NCBI RefSeq assembly: GCF_018691265.1
Contig: NW_024881303.1
Span: 9,665,777 to 9,729,776, forward strand
DNA: 64,000 bases
Reading direction: 5' to 3'
Origin: Tyto alba
Taxonomy: Eukaryota > Chordata > Aves > Strigiformes > Tytonidae
The notes under the pieces are model-generated. The model was given only the letters and a program-made list of their open reading frames with translations, had not been told where the DNA came from and did not search any database. The position numbers were made by a program, and so were the translations under genes. Within the stretch, counting starts at the first letter, position 1. Each line of letters opens with the position of its first letter. Positions 1 to 11,200 of this stretch are shown one piece after another.

Positions 1-9
1 GCAATACAT

Positions 10-112
10 GTCATAGAAGAGTTTGAGTTGGAAGGGACCTTTAAAGGCCATCTAGTCCAACCCCCCTGCAATGAGCAGGGACGTCTTCAACTAGATCATC
101 TTGCTCAGGTCC
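10..112 (-). mobile_element. CR1 LINE 3' end fragment (minus strand)
   Basis: Read on the minus strand this is the 3' untranslated tail of a chicken-repeat-1 (CR1) LINE. It has the diagnostic order of a GGTTGGACTAGATGG stretch, then GGTCCCTTCCAACTC, then a TTCTATGA remnant of the terminal octamer repeat where CR1 reverse transcription begins. On the plus strand it appears as the familiar GGAAGGGACC...TCTAGTCCAACCC. Only about 100 bp of a 4-5 kb element remain, the usual 5' truncation of CR1, so no reverse transcriptase or endonuclease survives. The left edge is close to the window edge but the 3' repeat is visible, so that end is probably genuine. The family call rests on recall of the CR1 3' consensus and is strong. 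The subfamily is not assigned. Confidence 0.93.
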
Positions 113-254
113 TTTCCTTCAGACCAAATTCTTTCTATTTCTGATTCTCTACTTCCTAGGGTTTCTTTCCCCTTATCCCTTCTTTTTTCATGATTACCCT
201 TTTCCTGCCAGCCTTCTGGCTGATGTCATTTTATGTTGGCAATAGTGTTGTTTC
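113..254. other. Short spacer between two inverted CR1 tails
   Basis: Pyrimidine-rich unique sequence separates a minus-strand and a plus-strand CR1 tail. It may include further decayed CR1 sequence belonging to either flank, but I cannot align it by eye. Confidence 0.4.
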
Positions 255-316
255 AAGTGGAAGGTTGTGCTAGATAACTCCTCAGTCCCCTCCAAACAGC
301 ATTGCTGTGATTCTGG
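255..316 (+). mobile_element. CR1 LINE 3' tail, short and diverged (plus strand)
   Basis: The stretch GGAAGGTTGTGCTAGATAAC, followed by CAGTCCCCTCCAAAC and ending in GTGATTCTG, is a diverged plus-strand version of the CR1 3' terminus (GTTGGACTAGATGATCT ... GGTCCCTTCCAACC ... ATTCTGTG). Only about 60 bp are recognisable. It differs from the copy at 10-112 at many positions, so the two are independent insertions of different ages or subfamilies, lying head to head about 140 bp apart. No coding capacity remains. Confidence 0.75.
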
Positions 317-1542
317 GAGGGGTTCCAAGCTCTGCTGAGCCACAGAGTTGCCCTCTAGATGTGTGATCTTATGATGGTTTCGGTGATTTTCTGCAGTGAC
401 AACTGTTGGTGGCTCTTAACTGCTCACTGCCTCTAACCAACTCATCGTACTGGACTGGAACAGGCATACAAGCAGCCTGATGCAACTGCTTTCTGCCACC
501 TCTTTTGAGAACATTTATGTGTGATACTGTCTCTTCCTCCCACCTTTAACCTCACTCCTCTGTCAAGTATGCAGAAAGAAAAGAGAAGGAAACTTTCCTA
601 TTTGTCTCTGCTTTGTGTCAGCCTGAAAGGTGAGTCTAGGATTATTTACAGAGTTGCATAAAATCCCCCAAAACATTTTAGGTACACCATCTGCATTGTA
701 TTTTAAAAAATATTAAAAAACCCCCTCAACTCCAACACAGAAAAAAACCCACATAAACAAGTCAAGATATAGTTGACTTTCTGTTATGTGCAGGCTTTGT
801 GCTAAAGAGCCTCTGTGTCAGGGACATCTGATCTGCTAGGGCAACTGGAGCGGTATCTCTGTTTGGACAGCATGGAAGTACGTCAGTCCTTGTTAAACCT
901 GATTGAACATTTGCTTTAACAACCAAGGTTCTCTTTGTAGCATCAACTGTTCTAGTTCCCCCTTCAATGTAAGACTCATTGTCTCGATGTCTTCCTCCTG
1001 ATGTGGTGAATCACTCCATGAAGATACCACCCTCTCTCCGGTGAATACAGGGATGCTCAGGCCACCTTGGAGGTTATGAACTGGGAGGGGAGAATTTATG
1101 GATACATGCACACATGGGCTTCCGTGCCCCAGGAAATTAAAAAAAGCATAACAGCAAACACTGAGCAGTGCTGCTGTCATCAGCACCTGGCAAACCTCAC
1201 TCGTTTACCGTTCAGGAGCTCACGTAGTGCATGTTCCAAGGAGGCAGGTCTGGGCAGGAGCAGGGAGAGGTCTCCACAGCCCCGTTGCACCCAAGCCAGA
1301 CCAAGCTGTGACTCAGTGAGCAAACAGAGCTGAGCACTGGCTGGCCTTGCTGCAGTAACACCTGAAACTTCTGTTTGCTTCCCAAGAGGATTTAGCAGTG
1401 AGGGAATAACCAGACAAGGAGAATAGCTGATAATGTTTGCCTCCTTTTGATATAAATACACTTCCAGAATAGCATCCTTCAGTGTTAACATTCCCACAAG
1501 AGGGAAACAATGAACAAACCATGTTATCGTAGGACAGTCAGT
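317..1542. other. Unique non-coding DNA, no gene seen
   Basis: There is no recognisable repeat or coding exon. Overlapping frames of 69-136 codons on both strands around 890-1590 lack family motifs. The leucine run at the start of one minus-strand frame comes from the neighbouring AAT repeat. Confidence 0.6.
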
Positions 1543-1560
1543 AAATAATAATAATAATAA
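1543..1560. repeat. (AAT)n microsatellite
   Basis: About six uninterrupted AAT units, followed by a degenerate tail (AGTAATAAGAACAATAAC) to about 1580. It is a simple sequence repeat, likely polymorphic. Confidence 0.95.
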
Positions 1561-1589
1561 CAGTAATAAGAACAATAACAACCCTTTCA

Positions 1590-4500
1590 ACTAATCCTTT
1601 ATTTTCTTTTGTACATGGGGCTACTTTGACCTGACAGAAGCACGTACCAGGGAATGATGCTGCGTCATCTAAAGAAATGGCAGCTCTTGTGTATCCTGCT
1701 TCTCCTTTCTCTGGTGTCTCATCAGCACGTTGTGAGACCAGTGCAGAACACATGAGGCGGAGACTCTGAAGAAATCCCTCTGATCTCATGGCTCAAATTA
1801 TTATTTTGGAAGTGAATTCAGCCCCTGGCAGTTGAGGGTTCTTTCTGTGAAAAGCAAGTTCCGCCTACTTTGGTGTTCAAGATATGTTGTATAAACTTAG
1901 AATACTCCTCAGGTAGAAACTGTTAAAGATGCATATCACATGGGCAAAGACACACAGAAATGACCCCACGTTTATGTCAGTATTGTCATACAGGGGCAGA
2001 ATCTCCCTACCCTTCAAAAAGGCACTGCTTGAAAGATTCAGTCCTTCAGGCTGACATTATATTATCTAAATTCCTATAACTTCTCTTTGCACATTAATTG
2101 TTACATGATGTGAAAGGGAAAAGTGAGGTATAAAAGAAAATTTTTAATGATTTCTTGCTTTAGACATTTAGCATAATTTCTTATTACTTTGTGCAGAAGT
2201 TCTGCATAAAATTGCGGGGCCTCCAGACACTGTGCATTGCAGGTGTTGTAAATGTTAGAGGGTCCACCTGAGAGCCCTGTTTTCACAGGGATAAATATAG
2301 ATGGAAGAATCATTTCTAATGAATATCATTCAACAAACCACATCTTCCATTTGTGAATTATCTGTGAAGAGATTGTAATTTTCTTGAGCTGTTTACTGAA
2401 TCACTTCTGGAAATCATTCTTCACTAGCAGCTTCTTGGAGAGCAATTTGTTGGGAGCATTTCATATTCAAAGTTTGCAATTTGAGCTATTTTTATGAGGT
2501 GTGTCAGTTCTCTGGTAGGATCTGTTCCCTAGTTAGATGAGCGTAACTCCTGAAGTTTGAATTTCTTTTCTGAATAATCCCAGTTATGAATATGAATTTT
2601 GAAACTTTGTAAAGGTGTCTTAAAATTTTTGTTTGAAAACTGTTTGAAATAGATTTGCTTTTTTGCAAATACTGCTAAAACATGGAAGAGAAAAACAGCA
2701 AGTCTGAGGCAAGTTCATTACAGCATTCAAATGAACATCATGGCTTCTTTAAGCTCCTGTGATCAGGCTCTGTGCTTTTGGTCTGTTGGATGGTTTGCAG
2801 TCAGTGACATATCGTCTTGGGTCTAACAGTTTTTGGTAAATGGTGTTACTGAAAAGGTGGGGATAAAAGAAAACCTGTCAGAGGTCAGGTGTAAGCAGAA
2901 AATGTTAACAATGGTGATGAGTGGGTGCTTCATATGACTTATTCAGAATTACTGAGTGCTTGACCATGATATTGCTCAAACACAGCTGTTCTGCTGACTT
3001 GGGCAGAGCCTTTCTTGTCATCCTTTGTCTCTGCAGCAGAAAAAATAATTTCTAAATTTACCTCAACTGAAACAGTTGGCGGGCAAGAGATTAGCTGGAA
3101 ATAAGGTCATCTGGGAAGAACACCCTGCCCCTAACTACTCCAAGAGAGACTGTTTAAACCTAAGGCTGCAACGGAGGCCCTAATGTTGGATAAAAATAGG
3201 AGAAGGCTCAGAAGAGAAGGTTCATGTTTCTGTTGGCAGTGTTATACAGAGGTGTTCCAAGGTGGTTTATATTGCCAAAGATTGTTTTCGTTCAGGCTGG
3301 GCTTGGCTCTTCCTCTTCATGTCCTCCCGATGACAGCTTGTGTTGAAGGTGAGAGAGGGTGGAGTGTGTGGGAATCAGTCGGAGGATTGTTTTCTCCTCC
3401 CAGCTACTTGGTGCTGGTCCAAGCAGCTCAGTGCTTTGGAGGGGAGATGAGCTGAGGTATGAAGATAAGGACCAAGATGGTGTCCACACTGACAATGGAG
3501 TCCTCTCCTCCCTCCGAACACCAGACACAAATGGCTACCTACAAAAAGTTGTCTTTTACGTTGAGACAGCTGAAGGAAGGCAGCTGAAAATGAGGCTTAT
3601 GGGTTTGTTGAACTGGAAAGAAAGGAAATCCTTTTAATATTTGCCTCTGTGCTCTTCCAATCATGGAGAGAGAGAAGGCCTTATCTTTTGGTCACAATAT
3701 AAGTATGGACAAGGCCTCAAATAATCCCAGCAAAACCTATTCAAATAGAAATTTGTACAGCACAAAGCTGTGAAAATTAAAGGGTTCACAGAGTCTCTCT
3801 TTCAATCAGGAATTGGTGCTCCCTGAGAGCTCAGAGCCTCTCTGAATTAACCTAATGAAGACAAGATGCCACTGGCATCTCTCATCCACCTGAAGATAGA
3901 CAGAAATTTAGCTCAGCACCTTTGCAGAAGGAGCACGCTAAGGGCATGGAGCAGTTAACAGAAAATCCTCAATTATAGATGATCAGGATTCAGCCCGGAG
4001 CTCCTACTAGTGGATGAACTGTTGGTCTTCCTCAAACCAAAGGTCTGTAGTTAAAAAGGCAGACAAATGAACTTCTTTAGCCCAGTAATGATTTCATAAA
4101 TGCACGTGTCTGAGTAATGATTCCCTGTATTATGCCTTCCTCCCACTTGTATTAAGCCATCATGCCTGGATAATCTAACACTTTGAATTAAGTCTTCCTG
4201 GTTTACCCGTTCTGTGCCGAGAAATTCTGCTAGCGTTCAGCAAATTGCTGGCCCCTATCAAGTCCTTATGAGTACAAAATCATCCACTAATTTATATAAG
4301 TCATCCTACGGGCCAGATTTATAGGACAGACAAAGTAAATGCACCTGTGTTGATGCAGTGGTAATTTTCATTTTGTCAGGGGGAGTCTGCTTAAGGACGG
4401 TGACTTTCATGGTGCGGCTTGGTGGGGTTTGGCTACAGAACAGTACAGCTGGCCAGCAAGCACGGGAAAACAGGAACAAGATTGGATCTGAAAGTGGCTT

Positions 4501-5170
4501 TTGTGGCTCTTCTATTCCTAATAACATATATTAAAAAAAAAGAAAAAATATTCATTTTGATGAGGAGGGGACAAAAACCACGTTGGCTGCATGAGGATTA
4601 ACAAGGTAGTTTACCATAATATTAGAGGGGAGGAAGTCTTTTTATGGAAAGTGCTGGGGAGAAGATGATTGGTTTTACTTGTAGTTGTTTTCCCTGCCTC
4701 CCTGTTGTTCTTTTTTTCAGTTCTGTAAAACAGGCTCGGAAAGTGGTACAAATCATATTATTTGTTAATGTGCCAGCCTGGTGAGTGGAGAATTTTTAGT
4801 GGTCTGTAAAGAGAACAAAGCACAATTACTGTTATTTGTTAATCACTTCTGTGTGCATAACTTTCAAAGACTGTTTTAAATATTTATCTTCCTTCTTCTC
4901 CAAGGATTTGTGCTCATTACACTTAATTCCTTCCTGAGCCCAAACCTGTTGGGCATAGAGAAGCTAACACTCACATCTGAAATCTGGAAAAGAATCTCAA
5001 GCGGTCTTCCATCATGGAGAATGAAAAAACTCATATTTTGTTTAAGTAAGCAGCTTCACACAAATTGACCTTTTAGCATTACTAAGAATCATCACCCCAT
5101 GGCAAGTTACAACAGTGCTATCTGCAAGGGAATGGATCAGTCACAGAATAAGCCCTGGCTTGTCACAAAC
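1590..5170. other. Unique AT-rich DNA, no gene seen
   Basis: Apart from scattered short A/T runs I see no repeat family, RNA gene or coding exon. Open frames are at most about 92 codons and overlap on both strands. At 4097-4136 an AGTAATGATT word occurs twice within about 40 bp. It may be chance. Confidence 0.55.
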
Positions 5171-5179
5171 TTTTGTTGA

Positions 5180-5240
5180 ACCAATAAACGGCCAGTCTCA
5201 ATGCATTGTATTGCAGCTATTATGCAAATCTACCAATAAA
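5180..5240. promoter_or_regulatory. Octamer motif flanked by two ACCAATAAA words
   Basis: A perfect POU-factor octamer, ATGCAAAT, lies at 5222-5229. The nine-base word ACCAATAAA, which includes a CCAAT core, occurs at 5180-5188 and again at 5232-5240, in direct orientation 52 bp apart. These motifs are seen directly. That they form an enhancer or promoter module is inference, since each word is short enough to occur by chance in AT-rich DNA. No transcription start or gene is visible next to it. Confidence 0.25.
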
Positions 5241-5245
5241 TAGAC

Positions 5246-8200
5246 AACCTGGCTTGCTTGGTTCTTAGTCACCTCTTATGTCTGCCCAGGAGATAGGAAA
5301 TGGCTTAATGAAATTAACTCCAGTCAGACTTCGACTCCTTTATTTTTTTCCTTCCTGATATGACATTAAGTGCTTGCTATATTGTCAAGTTCCCTTCAGT
5401 TTTTACATGGTGTAAAGGACCATTTAGGGAGATATTTTGCATAGATAAGGAAAGGCTGTATGCTTTGCAACAAAGCCCTCATGAGATTTTGTGTCCCATG
5501 GAAACTGCGTAGAAATCCCTAGGTGGAATATGATTGTATGAGAATGTTTCTGTATGGGGTCAATTACAAAAAAGCGTTCAAATACCACAATGATTTTAGT
5601 TTTTTTATTGAAAGCACTTCTTTCAGCATGATAAAGTTGAGGGTGTAAATTTGTTACTTTTCCCTGTGCAAATACCTTTCGTTATGTGTCATGATATTTA
5701 TGTGTCCTTAATTTCCTACAAGTGTTCTGTGTGGGTTGTAAATTATCTTTTATCATTTGATAACGCTTTGTTTTAAAATGCCCATCATCCAGTAAGGGAG
5801 GATAAGCCTAGTGATTGCAGTCACCAATTACAAAATCTGTATACTGAATACCTAAAGGTTAAAGCTTGCAAACAGCCAGATGAGAAGGAAATATTGTATG
5901 ATACTAATCACTAATCACAGCCTGCTTAAGAATGACATTTCCAGGAATCAGGATCAATCTGCCAATGATTCACTAGCTGTAGAAATAACTAAATTCATAG
6001 CATGCATTACTTGAAATGAGTGTTTTGATCAGTTCAGTAAGTATCAAAAGCTGCTTCCCTTTGGCTACAGAGGAAGGAGGAAATCAAAGTCACCTATGTT
6101 TTTCACAGAACTTGTTTTTTTCAGTTAAATACTGACATTAAAAGTTTGTCAGAGAGCCAGAGCCTTGTCTCTAGCCCTTTGTTACACACAGTGAAGTGTT
6201 TTGGTGACAAAATTCCCATTCATTTAACCTCATGTCAGAGGATTGATTTTTATTGACACGCTGGGGAGCAATTAATTATTTACCCATCAGACTGAAAAAG
6301 CATTTCAAAAGGATTTATTTAAGGTACTGTTCTTTAAGAATCAGTTATACTGAGGTATGTGATACCTTATACAGTTCACTGTGCTTAAATACCTTCCACT
6401 CAATTAGCTAATGTTTTTATTCAAGAGAGGAGATGGATAGGTCTCTTCAGCTGGCAAAGCTTTCAGACTGTGTCAGGCCAAAGGGAAGCTAATTGGAGGG
6501 AAGAGAGAAAAATGTGGAAATTACTGTTTGCAGAGGGCACTGTAGAGAGGAAACTTTGTTGTGAGCAGCTCTCTCTCACATTAAACATGCTGAGGCTGTA
6601 CTCTTCTGACCATAAGATTAATGATGCCAAGCCGAATATTGTACCCATGTCTCAAGGGTCACAAGTAAACTTCTTCTTTTATCATCTGTTTCTCATTTTG
6701 CCAGCCACTAAGGTATTTACTGAGGAATTAGTATATATCCAGGTTTAAGTAGATTAAACTAAAAACATGCCACTGTTTACTAGATACATCTGCTCTCATT
6801 AGTATAACTTGTTACTGTTGGCATGAAGCAGTTTAATTAAAATGACAGCATAGTTTTCTGTGGAATCAGTGCCTGGTCTCAATGGGGCTTCTCACAGAGA
6901 TGTGAAAAAATGGTGTCTGCCATGGTAGCTGCAGAAAGAAGCCAGGGCTGGCTGATACCTGTCACCCCTTTGGACACTCCCTCCTGGAAAGAAGGAGAGT
7001 GCAGCACTTCCACTTACATTAGACCTGTCTTGATTTTTTTTTCTTCCTCAGTTATTCTTTATAGTCACCCCACTGATGCCTATGAACGTTGTATATTTAT
7101 TAGTGACTTCAGTGGGGGATGCATTGGTTGGTGAGCAACCAAAAGCAGAGGGAGGCCTTAGGAAGATGCAGGTATCAACTCCGTAAGGAATGAAGTTTCA
7201 TGTGCTAAATACTGAAGGAAAGTCTGGAGACACCGTCTCTCCTGTTGCCCACGTGGCTGTCACAGAGCAGTTTCTCAGTGCTGCTGTGACCCAAAACTCA
7301 GATGGGTTCCAGAAAATCCTGAGATTGTCTTGGAAGTTACAAAAAAGTAAATTAACAGGGTCATTTGCCTTTTGTTTTCTGAATTTTGAGAAGATATCTG
7401 GCAAATGTATTTAGGGATGTTTTTCCTGCAATATCATAGGTTAGAAACTGAGATGGATCAGGAAACTCCTCTGGCATGTGAAAGACATGAAGGTTTTCAA
7501 AGTACATGGTCAATGCACATTCACACTGGATTTGGGACATGCCCATCCTAACCAGCTTCCCTAACCAGGAGCCAGTGTTTTCCTGTTTTCAATGGGCAAT
7601 CCACCCCAGCACCGAAATATAAGCATCTGGGTAACAGGTGTGGTTGTCCAAAACTCCCCAAGGATAGTCAGAAGAGAGGGAAAGGTTTCTTAGAGAGTCA
7701 TTGGAAGAGAAGATCTTGAGGATAACCCCCGGCAGATTTTCTTGTTATAATTTTACTAAATGATATAAATGTTCCATTTTAGCAGGAGGGTGACTCGGTT
7801 TTCTAATGGCATGGGAGGTAGCAGAAGATCCAAGTCCTGCCATGTCTGAATGACAACACTATTTCAGCACCTCTCTTTCAACTCCACCTCAGACTAGTCA
7901 GTTGATGAAATGACACCATTTTGAAGGGAAAGATGCTGTCATCTCTTGAATGCTTTTGGTATGAGAAAAAAAAGAAAATTAGCCACCTACTCCTCACATA
8001 GCAAGTGGAGTAGTGTGGTTAAAGCATTTAGTAACACAAGGCTTGTGGTGAAATCTAAAAACTCTGCTTTCCGTTCTTTCTGGGGCAAAAAGCACAATTA
8101 TGTAGTTGAGTGTTTTCTGAGGTGCTTTGAGAAAAATGCCCATCCTGCCCACTGACTGGCGGGTGCCCCTGGTGTGCAGGGGTCTGGAGACCTGTGCTGT

Positions 8201-11200
8201 GGAAATATATGGGGATGCATCGCTCTTCTGTGTCATATAGTACACATCTGAGATGGGGAAACTTTCATGCTGGCTGAACAGCTATTGAAACACTTTTGGG
8301 TATCTGGCCATCAAATTTAGAAAGAGTGGAAAGATGTCCTTGTGATGATGAGCTATATGAAGCACTGTAGCTGAAGGTGCCTCTTCTCCCATCTAAACAG
8401 ACAAAAGCAAGAAAACAGAGATGATGACAGACATACAGAACTCTGCTTGGAGTCTCAGGGTAGACCAGTTAAAACCAGCACTCTTTGATGGTCTCACAGG
8501 TCCAGAGGCCATGGGATGGAGCTGTCCCTCACCTGCCTGTTCCAACCAATGGTGTGTTTTACCTGTTTTGTTTCTAAGACCCTTCCTCACTACCTCCTCC
8601 TTGGTTAGCAACATGGATAAGCTGTGAAGGGGAGCCAGAGAGCAGAGTCTGCAATGAGGATGTGTTTGTGTGCATGAACACACTTTCCAAGTATAAATGT
8701 AATAAAAGGAAAATGCTACATAAATTCACTTGCTGACTGTTTTGCTCCAGTGTCATGGCCCAAGAACAATCATCCAAACTCATCCATGTGTGACAATTGT
8801 AATATTGGAAAAGGTTCCCGTGTTTGCTATTCGTGATATTTCTTTAAAACAACTTTCCTCTGTAAGTGGATACAGAAATAGCTCTTCAGATTATGGATCG
8901 GAGCAGGGAGTCGTATTAGTTTAGTGGTGTAGCTGCATTGATTGGCATCCCCCTGCTCAGGAGAAATGTTTTTAACCAGCCAGAACAACAAATACTGCTG
9001 CAAAACCTACATGGCTTACTTTGAGAGCATTCAAATGTAAAAGCAACTAGGTGTTTCAGGAGCCAAAACATGATTATTTTTAAATGGTTGTGGTTAGGAA
9101 TGGTTATTATTTATTGTTTGAACATAGCAGCACCTACTGGCTCCAGCCAGAAATCAGGAGTAGGTATAAAAAGTAGTAACAAAGAGGCTTCCTCCTCCCT
9201 GAGAGGTCTGATTCTGGGCAGGAGGCAACAGGCTAAGTGTTCGGACACCATCAGCACAAAGGAGGAGCAGGAGGGGATGGAGAGACTGGTCTGAATCCCC
9301 CGGTTAGCTCCAACCATGCTGGGCTGGCCGTGTCATGTTGGACAGGCTGAGGAGCCTTATGGAGGGTAGGAAGCTGGTGAGAACCCATTGTGCATGTCTC
9401 TGGGCAGGAAGGCAATGAAAGCCAGAGGTGTGGCAGGAGCTGGAGAGGTGTCAGTGCCTCAGTGGCATGGCACAGTTTGTAAGAGAGGAAGGTGAGGAGA
9501 ATGTGTGGGACACTGTGGAGGAAAGGGAGTTGTCAGTTAGGAGTACAGTGTGGGATAATGGGATGGGCAGAGGTGGCTGGAGAGTGGCAATGGCATTTTC
9601 TCATCCAAATGTACTGAAATGGAGGAAAAACCTGGTGATTATTTTTAATATTTTTTTTAATGGGAAATCTTTCCAGAAAGCCCAACTTAGGAAAAAACTA
9701 AAGCTAAGCTGTTTGGCTTGGCAGTTACCAGGCTGGAACGATTGTGCCAATTTTACATCTTGCCTGCAGGAAGCAGGATACCCTGGCAGCATCCTTTCAC
9801 ACCCAGCCCTGTTGGCAAAAGACATGCAGTGCAAATGGGCATTGGTGTTCCTCCTCTTTCTTCCCCATCCTTGCTTCCCCAGATCCAGACTTCTAACTCT
9901 ACCTTCCTGAAACCAGGATTTGCAGAGAGATCTGGGCTGTTGTGGATGCAGGTGCAAAAGTTCTTCTGTACTTTCTCCTGAACCTGGCTGCAAATCCTTC
10001 CATTCTCTGGAAAGCTGTTGTCCATTCATCTTCCCTTCCCCTAGAGAATAACACTGAACCTTCCACAATAGTTTGATTTTTTTCCCCCAACAGAAAATGG
10101 AAATTATCTATAAAAGTGATTTTCTTCCACAGAGACTTTAGTTTTCTTCCATAAGAACATTTTTTGCTTAGAGAATCATTCTCATGGAAAACTTTGTGGC
10201 CCTAGTGCTAAAAGTGCAGTCAAGAAAATTATTTTTGCAGCAGTATTTTAAATATATAAGGTCAAGAAGAGGTTTGTCTAGGCCAGGAATCAGGGAAAAT
10301 GAAAAGTAGTTAAAATCTGTATTCAATTCCATTTTAAGATCTCTCTTTTAGAGCTGTCTCTGTATAATGGCTTAGAAATGTCCAGGGAAGTTCTGTCATT
10401 TCTGGTTTCCATCTCAGACTGAAACTGAAACAAGCAAACAGTCTTACAAGAAACCTTGTTCTTATGAAGAGATTTCCAATTTCCTGTTTTCATCCTCATG
10501 AGGTTTAGATAAAACATCCAGATTTTTCCTTTTTTAAACTGAAGCCAGACTCAAAACCTGCTGAGGTTTCCCCATCACTAATTAGAGCATGTATGTGAAA
10601 TTATTTGCTGTGAAGGTGAAGCGTAGTGTTAAATTAAAATCAGATGCATCAAGAAAAACTCTCTCCTGTCTTGGCAAGCGTAGAGGGTTGGTGCTCTGAA
10701 GGATAGTTTTCATTTTGTTATACTATTTTCCTAAATGATCCAGAAGGGTGCAACAGAAGGAGGGTTACGGGTTTTTTTGAAAAAAAAAACTTGAATTCTA
10801 ACTTGGAAATAAAAGATCTAACTTTCTGTTTCATCATTTCATTTAATTCTCCCTGCACACACATGCTATTTTTCCTCCCTCCTGCGAGGAGAGATGCCCA
10901 GTAAGGACAGCTCTTATTAGCACGTTGCTGGCAGGGTGCAGTGTGGCGTGGAGCTTGACTGTCGTCCAGAGAGTGGAGGGGGTCTGTGCGTGTCTGTGTG
11001 TGCTGGACTCATGCCCTACCACCCTGGCCAGTCCTCCTTGGGCAGCAATAGGGTTTTCTTGGCTGCAGCAGCAGCCACAATGCTTTGCCCAGTTGGACTT
11101 ACCCTTCCTTTAACCAAATGTGTTTTCCTCATAGGTATGGCAAGCAAAGGTCTGTATTGCTGAGAGCTGGAAGCAGTGCTCCAGAGATGAAACGTCACAG

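Noticed and set aside
9428..10068. Opposed frames of 160 (plus) and 155 (minus) codons
   Set aside because: They overlap on both strands with no recognisable domain. The region is purine-rich and stop-poor.
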